Shown here one piece after another: positions 16,562 through 21,840 of a stretch of DNA of 28,225 nucleotides. The notes under the pieces were generated by a model, which made no database searches, was not told where the DNA came from, and saw nothing but the letters and a program-made list of their open reading frames with translations. Position numbers and translations under genes: made by a program. Where the stretch lies: contig DATFXF010000010.1 in NCBI GenBank assembly GCA_035258565.1, positions 1 to 28,225 on the forward strand, read 5' to 3'. Numbering within the stretch: position 1 is the first letter of the stretch; each line of letters begins with the position of its first letter. The stretch comes from DATFXF01 sp035258565 (GTDB lineage Bacteria; Acidobacteriota; Terriglobia; Acidiferrales; UBA7541).

Positions 16562-16653
16562 GCTACCTGGACCACGGTTAGGCAGCATGTCTCAACCCGC
16601 GCCGGCGCGCAAGCCCGCGCCTTCGATGGACCCTCCCGGGCCGCGATTGTCGA

Positions 16654-16682
16654 TTGACAGTCTTTCTTGTCTCGCCTATAAG
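16654..16682 (+). promoter_or_regulatory. Strong sigma-70 promoter for the DUF1264 gene
   Basis: A perfect TTGACA (16654-16659), a 17-nt spacer and TATAAG (16677-16682). Transcription would start near 16689, about 40 nt before the ATG at 16729. This is the best promoter match in the window. Confidence 0.85.
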
Positions 16683-16728
16683 CTCGCCAATCAGGTGGCC
16701 CAAAATCCAAACAGAGGAGAAGCAGACG

Positions 16729-17241
16729 ATGAAGAGAGATTCCTTGCTCGTTGGGGTGTGCGGGGTGCTCTGGCTGGCGACGAGCGCGCTTGCGCCCGCC
16801 GAGCAGGGCAAGAAGGCCTCGCCGGCGGATGGTCACGACCTCCACGTTGTCGCCCCACACGTTGTGGAAGGCAAGGTGATGGGGCCCTATCACCATTACT
16901 GCAAGCGCGTCTCCGATACCATTCTGGAGTGCCTGATCTACGAGTCCACCGAACCCAGTGCTCTGTTGGTTCAGGTGGAGTACTTCATCGCCAAGAGCGT
17001 CTCTCGCCCCAACGTTCCGCTCGCCACCTGGAACAAGTACTATCACGATCACGCACTGGAAATCTCGAGCGGTCGCGTCCAGGTGCTCGATCGATCCGAT
17101 GACGAGGCCAAGAAAATCGCGGAGGCCGCTGCCCAGACCGACGGGATCATCTTTCATCTCTGGTGGCCTCACGACGCGAAAGCGCCCAGCGGCGAGGTGA
17201 AACATCCTCAGGCGATTAGCCACAAGCCTCGCCGGGAGTAA
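16729..17241 (+). CDS. Exported DUF1264 (OBAP-like) protein
   Basis: A 170-residue protein with a signal peptide (MKRDSLLVGVCGVLWLATS, cleavage probably after the ALA near residue 23). The mature part matches the DUF1264/oil-body-associated-protein family: GPYHHYCKRVSDTILECLIY, EYFIAKSVSRP, the segment NKYYHDHALEISSGRVQVLD, and DGIIFHLWW. The biochemical role of bacterial members is not known. I prefer the ATG at 16729, with GAGGAGA (16714-16720) 8 nt before it, to an in-frame TTG at 16654 that lies in the promoter. It has its own strong promoter and diverges from the M48 protease gene. Confidence 0.8.
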   Translation: MKRDSLLVGVCGVLWLATSALAPAEQGKKASPADGHDLHVVAPHVVEGKVMGPYHHYCKRVSDTILECLIYESTEPSALLVQVEYFIAKSVSRPNVPLATWNKYYHDHALEISSGRVQVLDRSDDEAKKIAEAAAQTDGIIFHLWWPHDAKAPSGEVKHPQAISHKPRRE

Positions 17242-17301
17242 TTCGGGCGGCCCGCACCTGCTTCAGATCGAGACAGGATAGATGGGGCTGGCTGGCCCAG
17301 C

Positions 17302-17307
17302 TAAAAT
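17302..17307 (+). promoter_or_regulatory. Candidate -10 (TAAAAT) immediately before the LssY-C gene
   Basis: TAAAAT ends 6 nt before the GTG at 17314. If used, transcription would start at or next to the start codon, giving a leaderless mRNA. No -35 match is seen, and no ribosome-binding site precedes the gene. Confidence 0.35.
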
Positions 17308-17313
17308 ATTCGT

Positions 17314-17916
17314 GTGAGTATGACCAGCAGAGGCATCCTCGCCCTGGTCTTGAGCCTTGGCTTTTTGGCCGGGCGGTCTGTGCCCAGTGCCGCCCAGTCC
17401 GAGAAGGAGGCGAGCACCCCGGCGAAGCTCACGTTCGAGCAGATGCTCGCGCGCCTCCCGCAGCGCGTGAAGTCCAAAGAAGGCACGCAAGGCGACATGG
17501 TGAACTTTCTTCTGATCGGCTCGAAGGCGAAGGTGGAGGAGGCCCTCCGCGCGGCAGGTTGGGTGGAAGCCGACCGCGATCCCCAGCAGGCCATCCGGCA
17601 CGCGATAGAGAGCACCATCAACCAGCAGGGTTTCACCGAAATGCCCATGAGCTTGCTCTACCTCTTCGGCCGGATGCAGGACTACGGTTTCGCTCACGCC
17701 ATGCCGCTCCAGGTTGCCGCCGAGCGTCACCACTTCCGCTTGTGGCAAGCACCCTGGACGACTCCAGACGGCCAGACGGTGTGGATCGGCGCCGGCACAC
17801 ACGACATTGGCATCGAGCGCAGCATCGAAGGCAAGCTTACGCACCAGATCGATCCCGATGTGGACCAGGAGCGCGAATACGTGGCCGACTCGCTCCTCCA
17901 GGCGGGCCGGGTGTAA
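17314..17916 (+). CDS. Exported LssY C-terminal domain protein, ended early by an in-frame TAA
   Basis: A 200-residue protein starting GTG at 17314 (or ATG at 17320). A signal peptide (ILALVLSLGFLAG, cleavage near SAAQ) is followed by the LssY_C domain: MVNFLLIGSKAKVEEALRAA, GWVEADRDP, MSLLYLFGRMQDYGFA, RHHFRLW, VWIGAGTHDIGIER and HQIDPDVDQEREYVAD. The domain stops at GRV with TAA (17914-17916), but the same frame continues for 34 codons of family-like sequence to TAG at 18019-18021. Either the domain is truncated or the stop is an assembly error or read through. No ribosome-binding site is apparent; see the -10 just upstream. LssY_C has no firmly known activity. Confidence 0.78.
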   Translation: MSMTSRGILALVLSLGFLAGRSVPSAAQSEKEASTPAKLTFEQMLARLPQRVKSKEGTQGDMVNFLLIGSKAKVEEALRAAGWVEADRDPQQAIRHAIESTINQQGFTEMPMSLLYLFGRMQDYGFAHAMPLQVAAERHHFRLWQAPWTTPDGQTVWIGAGTHDIGIERSIEGKLTHQIDPDVDQEREYVADSLLQAGRV

Positions 17917-18021
17917 GTGCTCCGCTACCTCACTCCGGCTCAGCCTGTGCTTTCGGCCACCACCGCCACCGGCGCCTGGTATCATTCCGACGGCCGCGTC
18001 CTGGCCGTCTTCCTGAAATAG
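17917..18021 (+). pseudogene. In-frame C-terminal extension of the LssY-C gene beyond its TAA
   Basis: Directly after the TAA, in the same frame, the sequence reads VLRYLTPAQPVLSATTATGA and then WYHSDGRVLAVFLK, ending TAG. The DGRV-LAVFL ending matches how LssY_C domains finish, so this looks like the original C-terminus cut off by a single codon. Confidence 0.6.
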
Positions 18022-18128
18022 CACTGGCCGGAAGTGTTATCTTTTCGCGCTTCGGACGTGCCCGGCCTTTGCGCAACCTCCGGCGAGGGGTCTAGCATAA
18101 CAACAGGGACCGCCACAGAGGGTTGGCG

Positions 18129-18725
18129 ATGAGTCCGTTCCGAGGGCAAGCCTTGGTGTTCCTGGCCTGCGTCGCTTCGCTGGCTGCGGCGCTATCGCCG
18201 GCGTTTGCTCAGGACCAGCAAAGGTCGCTCGGGGACCTGGCACGGCACGCGCGCGAGCAGAAGAGGCGCGGGCGCAACCCCGCACGCGTCTGGACCAACG
18301 ACAACCTCCCATCCGCTGAGCGCGCCGACGTGAACGTCGTGGGACCCCCGGCGCCTGCCGAAGCTGCCAACCAGCCCGCGGAGCCGGCTCGAGCCGGCAC
18401 CGACAGCCAAGGAAAAGACCAGGAGATCAAGAAAAAGGAAGCGACGCTGAAGGAAGCCCAGGAGCAACTTGCGCGCGCCGAAAAGGAGCTCAACCTGGTC
18501 GAGCGCGACCTGGACCTCGACCGGCAACAGTTCTACTCGAATCCCGATTACGCCCGCGACGACCCTGGAAAACTACGGCTCGACGACCTCCGCCGGCAAA
18601 TCGAAACAAAACAACAGGAAGTCGAGCAGGCCAAAGAAAGAGTCACCCCGCTCGAGAGGGAACTCGGAGAGTTGAAGCGCACTTCCCCTCTGAGCAAGCC
18701 CGCCACACCCCCCGCAGAGAAGTAG
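18129..18725 (+). CDS. Exported coiled-coil protein, function unknown
   Basis: A 198-residue protein with a signal peptide (ALVFLACVASLAAALSPAFA, cleavage before QDQQ). It then has SLGDLARHAREQKRRG and RVWTNDNLP, a Pro/Ala-rich linker, and a charged alpha-helical coiled coil of about 90 residues (KEATLKEAQEQLARAEKEL onward). From memory, the SLG-LAR plus FTND-like opening is common to acidobacterial exported proteins of unknown role. The ATG at 18129 is chosen because AGAGGG (18117-18122) lies 6 nt upstream; a TTG lies in frame at 18123. A weak -10 (TAGCAT, 18093-18098) is present. It converges with the SPFH gene, 10 nt apart. Confidence 0.75.
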   Translation: MSPFRGQALVFLACVASLAAALSPAFAQDQQRSLGDLARHAREQKRRGRNPARVWTNDNLPSAERADVNVVGPPAPAEAANQPAEPARAGTDSQGKDQEIKKKEATLKEAQEQLARAEKELNLVERDLDLDRQQFYSNPDYARDDPGKLRLDDLRRQIETKQQEVEQAKERVTPLERELGELKRTSPLSKPATPPAEK

Positions 18726-18735
18726 CACCCGCGGT

Positions 18736-19593
18736 TTATTTCGGCTCGAGGATCAGCGGCAGCCCGCTCTTCGGGTTGCCGATCAACACCACTTTGGCGT
18801 TGGAGCTTGTGGCCAGCCGCTCGGTGGCCTCGATTCCTTTCCACTCGAGCAGTTGCGCGCTGATGCCCTGTGCCACAATGCGCTGAAAATCGGCGATGCC
18901 TTGCGCCTCGATGCGTTTGCGCTCTGCTTCCTGCTTCTCTTTTTGCAGCACAAAGTTCATCCGCAGTGCGTCCTGTTCAGCCTGCTGCTTGGCCTCGATG
19001 GAGGCTTTTAGCATCGGCGGCAACTGGACATCGCGCAGGAGCACGCTCTCGACGACAATGCCGCGCTGACTCAAAATCTTGGACAGCTCCTCCTGAATTC
19101 TGACCGCCACCTCTTCCCGCGCGCCGGTATAGAGCGCGTTGGCGCTGTGCGCCGCGGTCACCGCGCGCACAGCCGAGCGAAGATTGGGCTCGACCACGAT
19201 ACTTTCGTAGCGCGGCCCAATGGTCCGATAGACGTCGGCCGCCTTCTCGGAGTTCAGGCGATATAACAGCGAGGTGTCCAGCGTCATGATCAAGCCTTCG
19301 TTCGAGGGCACGGTGGCTGTTTCCTTCTTCTCCTGCGTGCGGATGGACAGTGTGTTGTTGACCTTGAATGGATTGACCAGGTGCGTGCCTTCCGACAGCA
19401 CGTCGCCGGTTACTCGCCCGAACAGCGTCAGCACGCCCACATGGCCCGCCGGAACATAGGCCACCGACGCGTAAAGAAGAACCAGCACCACGATCACTCC
19501 CAGGATTTTCCCGATGCCCAGCTGGAGCAAGTTCCTCCCTGGTACCATGCGTAGCGTGCCCCCGTTTCCCGACCCTTTGCCAAAGACCATCAT
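18736..19593 (-). CDS. Prohibitin-like SPFH/Band 7 membrane protein
   Basis: A 285-residue protein anchored by one N-terminal transmembrane helix (about 28-47, IGKILGVIVVLVLLYASVAY), with the bulk on the periplasmic or cytoplasmic side forming an SPFH ring. It contains VPAGHVGVLTLFGRV, HLVNPFKVNNTLSIRTQEKK, DTSLLYRL, SAVRAVTAAHSANALYTG, and the long helix RGIVVESVLLRDVQLPPMLK to AERKRIEAQGIADFQRIV. Prohibitin-like proteins scaffold membrane proteases such as FtsH; no protease is adjacent here. GGAGGAGA lies just before two tandem ATGs (19593 and 19590). A TAGAAT -10 is 49 nt upstream. Confidence 0.92.
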   Translation of the reverse strand: MMVFGKGSGNGGTLRMVPGRNLLQLGIGKILGVIVVLVLLYASVAYVPAGHVGVLTLFGRVTGDVLSEGTHLVNPFKVNNTLSIRTQEKKETATVPSNEGLIMTLDTSLLYRLNSEKAADVYRTIGPRYESIVVEPNLRSAVRAVTAAHSANALYTGAREEVAVRIQEELSKILSQRGIVVESVLLRDVQLPPMLKASIEAKQQAEQDALRMNFVLQKEKQEAERKRIEAQGIADFQRIVAQGISAQLLEWKGIEATERLATSSNAKVVLIGNPKSGLPLILEPK

Positions 19594-19641
19594 CGTCTCC
19601 TCCCGTCATTGAGGTTTTGTCGTCCCCGATCGACGCACATC

Positions 19642-19647
19642 ATTCTA
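19642..19647 (-). promoter_or_regulatory. Candidate -10 (TAGAAT) for the prohibitin-like gene
   Basis: On the - strand CTGTAGAATGATG, third occurrence of the TAGAATG heptamer in an upstream region. No good -35 is visible, so it may be a promoter with weak -35 dependence. Confidence 0.35.
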
Positions 19648-19722
19648 CAGGCCAGCGGAGATGCTTTCCGCCGAGAAACCAGGCGGTGGCAACCGCACCC
19701 CTACTAATTGTACGGTTTCCCC

Positions 19723-19751
19723 TTGACACACCAGCGCCTTTATTTCAGAAT
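19723..19751 (+). promoter_or_regulatory. Sigma-70 promoter for the zinc-ribbon miniprotein
   Basis: A perfect TTGACA (19723-19728), a 17-nt spacer and CAGAAT (19746-19751). Transcription would start near 19758, about 45 nt before the GTG start at 19803. Confidence 0.65.
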
Positions 19752-19802
19752 CCCGCCAACTTTTCCCGGATGGCCGAGCTGGGGAGAGTCTGAGGGAAGA
19801 CC

Positions 19803-20009
19803 GTGCAGTACTTACCCGGATGGACGGTGCAATGCATCAACCCGGAATGCCGGGCGCGGGGGCAGTGGTTGCGAGTCGACGCTACCCAGTCGGAGCGGTG
19901 CAGCAACTGCGGCTCGCCGCTGCACAACGTCCCGCCCCCGCTGGGGCCGCGCCTGCGGCTGCGGCCTCGTTCGCTCGGTTCCTACCGGCCAGCCGGACGT
20001 CCAAGGTAA
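19803..20009 (+). CDS. Zinc-ribbon miniprotein, function unknown
   Basis: A 68-residue cytoplasmic protein with GTG start. GAGGGA (19792-19797) lies 5 nt before it, and a good promoter lies upstream, so this short gene has full expression signals. Four cysteines form two knuckles: Cys11-x4-Cys16 (VQCINPECRARG) and Cys33-x2-Cys36 (RCSNCGSPL), 17 residues apart, as in rubredoxin-like zinc ribbons. The C-terminus is Pro/Arg-rich and basic (PPPLGPRLRLRPRSLGSYRP), suggesting nucleic-acid or ribosome contact. No named family is recognised. A neighbouring + strand frame (19820-20161) is an overlapping shadow. Confidence 0.7.
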   Translation: MQYLPGWTVQCINPECRARGQWLRVDATQSERCSNCGSPLHNVPPPLGPRLRLRPRSLGSYRPAGRPR

Positions 20010-20098
20010 GGCCCCCGGCGACTTGTTTGGGTAGCTCGCTGCCCCGGTGGTCCGCGGCCAGGGGACTGGGGAACCTGCCCGCGAAATTTCTCAGCCGC

Positions 20099-20130
20099 AA
20101 AAAGAAGGCCCCGAGAGAACCGGGGCCTTC
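20099..20130 (-). terminator. Rho-independent terminator for the TonB-receptor remnant
   Basis: On the - strand GAAGGCCCCG, a 7-nt loop, CGGGGCCTTC and then TTTTT: a perfect 10-bp GC-rich stem with a U-tract, 27 nt after the stop codon at 20158-20160. This is a complete intrinsic terminator. Confidence 0.85.
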
Positions 20131-20157
20131 GAGGTGGCGGAGTGTTTTCGGAGAAGC

Positions 20158-20418
20158 TTAGAAAGTGATCTTCGCCGCCAGCTGAACAATACGCTGTGAG
20201 TCCGGCACAACGCTGGTGATCTGCCCGAACAAGGTGGCGTCAGTGATATTCGTGTTCGGGATGTTGAATTGCGCGTGGTTGAACAGGTTGAAGAACTCGG
20301 CGCGGAACAGCAGATTCAGGCGCTCACCGACCAGCGGCGTCTGCTTGGCAATCGCAAAGTTCACATTGACGCGGCCGGGACCCGTGAAAGCATTCCTGGG
20401 CGTCGTACCATAGGTACG
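20158..20418 (-). pseudogene. C-terminal remnant of an Oar-like TonB-dependent receptor
   Basis: The last 86 codons of the open frame read like the end of acidobacterial outer-membrane receptors with a carboxypeptidase-regulatory plug. They include TYGTTPRNAFTGPGRVNVNF, RLNLLFRAEFFNLFNHAQFN, PNTNITDATLFGQITSV and the terminal strand RIVQLAAKITF, ending in a Phe as needed for BAM-dependent insertion. Full proteins are about 1000 residues, and everything upstream is missing. The open frame extends to 20604, but that part overlaps a hairpin and a different small ORF and shows no receptor character. It keeps its own terminator, so it is the 3' stub of a deleted gene. Confidence 0.75.
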
Positions 20419-20456
20419 CAAGGGGAGCAACGCAGCGGCCCCGCCCTCGAGAAGAA

Positions 20457-20483
20457 GAGCGGCCGGGGGGTTGCCGGCCGCTC
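20457..20483 (-). terminator. Terminator-like hairpin after the 26-residue ORF
   Basis: On the - strand GAGCGGCCGG, a 7-nt loop and CCGGCCGCTC form a perfect 10-bp stem, followed by TTCTTCTC. It lies 36 nt after the stop of the small membrane ORF (20520-20600). The tail is pyrimidine-rich rather than a clean U-run. Confidence 0.55.
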
Positions 20484-20519
20484 GTGGGCGTGGGGCGACG
20501 GAGGGTAAAGTGACCGGAA

Positions 20520-20600
20520 CTAGCGCGACGAATCCGAGCGTCCTACCATGCTTAAGACCAGCAGGACAAAGCACAGGAACAAACATACGGCCACGATCAT
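20520..20600 (-). CDS. Putative 26-residue single-pass membrane peptide
   Basis: The - strand encodes MIVAVCLFLCFVLLVLSMVG followed by RSDSSR and TAG. This is one hydrophobic helix with a short basic/polar tail, the usual form of bacterial small membrane proteins. GGAG lies 8 nt before the ATG, and a terminator-like hairpin follows, so the unit has start, stop and end signals. It is too short for homology to be decisive. It overlaps an unrelated long frame continuous with the receptor remnant. Confidence 0.45.
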   Translation of the reverse strand: MIVAVCLFLCFVLLVLSMVGRSDSSR

Positions 20601-20729
20601 TCAACTGCTCCGGCGGTCGTGCTGAGCTCCGAACGCGAGGCTAGCTTGTCATGCGGGGCCCATCGGGTCGATGGCCCGCGGGTTCCAATCTCGGAGTACA
20701 ATAGTACCCCGTTCGGGGGAGGTGTCGTG

Positions 20730-21248
20730 ATGTCCCGGCCAGCCCGCGTATTGTCTCTATACCTCTTCTGGTTGCTCACCTGGCCGATCTACTCGGGATA
20801 CGCGCAGGATGAGATTGCTGCGCCGCGCGCCCAGCTCGTGCTTGGCCTCGAAACCGTCAAACCGAACGCCAAAGGCAAACTCATCCTCGCGGACGGGGCA
20901 CTGCGCTTTGATGCCGGCAAGGCCAACGGGCAGATTCCCATCGCCGCAATCGAGGACGTCTTCACCGGCGACGACAGCCGGCGCGCCGTAGGCGGGACGC
21001 TGGGCACCCTCGCGATGTTCGCACCATATGGTGGCGGGCGCTTCCTTAGCCTGTTCCGGTCAAAGATTGACGTCCTGACCATAAAATATCGAGATGCCAA
21101 CGGCGCGCTGCACGGTGCGATCTTTTCGATGCCCAAGGGCGAGGCGGCAAAGGTCAAGGCTCGGCTCGTGGGCCAGGGCGCGCACGTCAGTATTCCCGTC
21201 GAAGCCGAAGGGCAATCCGAGAAGCCTCAGCCGGAGAAGAAACCATGA
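20730..21248 (+). CDS. Exported protein of unknown function (acidobacterial type)
   Basis: A 172-residue protein with a signal peptide (VLSLYLFWLLTWPIYSGYAQ). The mature part has a small beta-rich domain with KLILADGALRFDAGKANGQI, then a glycine-rich, partly hydrophobic segment VGGTLGTLAMFAPYGGGRFL, then SLFRSKIDVLTIKY and FSMPKGEAAKVKARLV. The middle resembles a PH-like or bacterial PH-type strand pattern, but I do not assign a family. The ATG at 20730 is preferred, because GGAGGT (20719-20724) lies 5 nt before it; upstream in-frame starts at 20619 and 20727 fit less well. Its stop overlaps the next gene's ATG (ATGA), so the two are translationally coupled. Confidence 0.75.
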   Translation: MSRPARVLSLYLFWLLTWPIYSGYAQDEIAAPRAQLVLGLETVKPNAKGKLILADGALRFDAGKANGQIPIAAIEDVFTGDDSRRAVGGTLGTLAMFAPYGGGRFLSLFRSKIDVLTIKYRDANGALHGAIFSMPKGEAAKVKARLVGQGAHVSIPVEAEGQSEKPQPEKKP

Positions 21249-21751
21249 AACGCGCCACCCGCTTCGGCATTCTCACTTTCTTGCTGGGAGCCTTGGTCCT
21301 CCTCGGCGTCAGTCGAATGCAGCTCGAGGCCCAGACACCGACCAAGCCCGGACCCACGGCCATCCAGATCCAGATGATCGAAGGCGAGGAAATCAAGTTG
21401 CCGCCCGACTTCCAGATGGCACTCTACGAGAATCTGGTCCAGGAAGTGAGACGGACGGGAAAGTTCCAGCAGGTGTATCGCGACGGCGATAAGCGGGCAG
21501 CGGAGGTCCCGGACCTGGTGACGCTGCGCAGCACCGTGCGCGGCTTCAAGGAAGGCAGCGCCCGGGCGCGCGAGGTGACCACGGTGGCCGGGGCCACGCA
21601 CATCAAGGTGCACGTCGAACTTGCCGGCCACGACGGCAAGGTGCTGCTTAACCGCGATGTCGAGGGCAAAGTGCGCTTCTTCGGCGAAAACCTGCGCGCC
21701 ACCTACGACTTCGCCAAGAAAGTTGCGAAGCTCCTCCAGCAGAGCAGCTAG
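21245..21751 (+). CDS. Exported protein of unknown function, coupled to the preceding gene
   Basis: A 168-residue protein with an N-terminal signal (FGILTFLLGALVLLGVSRMQ). The mature part reads EEIKLPPDFQMALYENLVQE, TGKFQQVYRDGDK, a strand with DLVTLRSTVRGFKEGSARAR, THIKVHVELAGHDGKVLLNR and a final helix YDFAKKVAKLLQQ. The layout (N-terminal helix binding a variable partner, strands, final helix) is like DUF4410-type periplasmic proteins; that assignment is tentative. No lipobox is evident. It overlaps the preceding gene by 4 nt, so both products are probably made in equal amounts and may act together in the envelope. Confidence 0.7.
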   Translation: MKRATRFGILTFLLGALVLLGVSRMQLEAQTPTKPGPTAIQIQMIEGEEIKLPPDFQMALYENLVQEVRRTGKFQQVYRDGDKRAAEVPDLVTLRSTVRGFKEGSARAREVTTVAGATHIKVHVELAGHDGKVLLNRDVEGKVRFFGENLRATYDFAKKVAKLLQQSS

Positions 21752-21784
21752 GTGGTCGGCTGCCGAAACCTCCTAGTTCCCTCG

Positions 21785-21836
21785 CCCTGCAGGCATGCTC
21801 GAGCGGCTCTCGAACGGTGAGAAGCCGCGAGCAGGG
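21785..21836. terminator. Imperfect long hairpin between convergent genes
   Basis: CCCTG, CTCG, CGGCT and CTC pair with GAG, AGCCG, CGAG and CAGGG across a 7-nt loop, with small bulges and one 8-nt internal loop. It lies between the stops of genes converging at 21751 and 21841, so it could serve both strands. No U-tract. Confidence 0.35.
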
Positions 21837-21840
21837 TCCC

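Noticed and set aside
16561..16588. M48 protease as a lipoprotein (GGIGC near the N-terminus)
   Set aside because: The -3 residue is Gly, which does not fit a lipobox; an ordinary signal-like helix is more likely.
17914..17916. Recoding of TAA in the LssY-C gene as an amino acid
   Set aside because: Other genes here use TAA as a normal stop and no recoding signal is seen; mutation or error is simpler.
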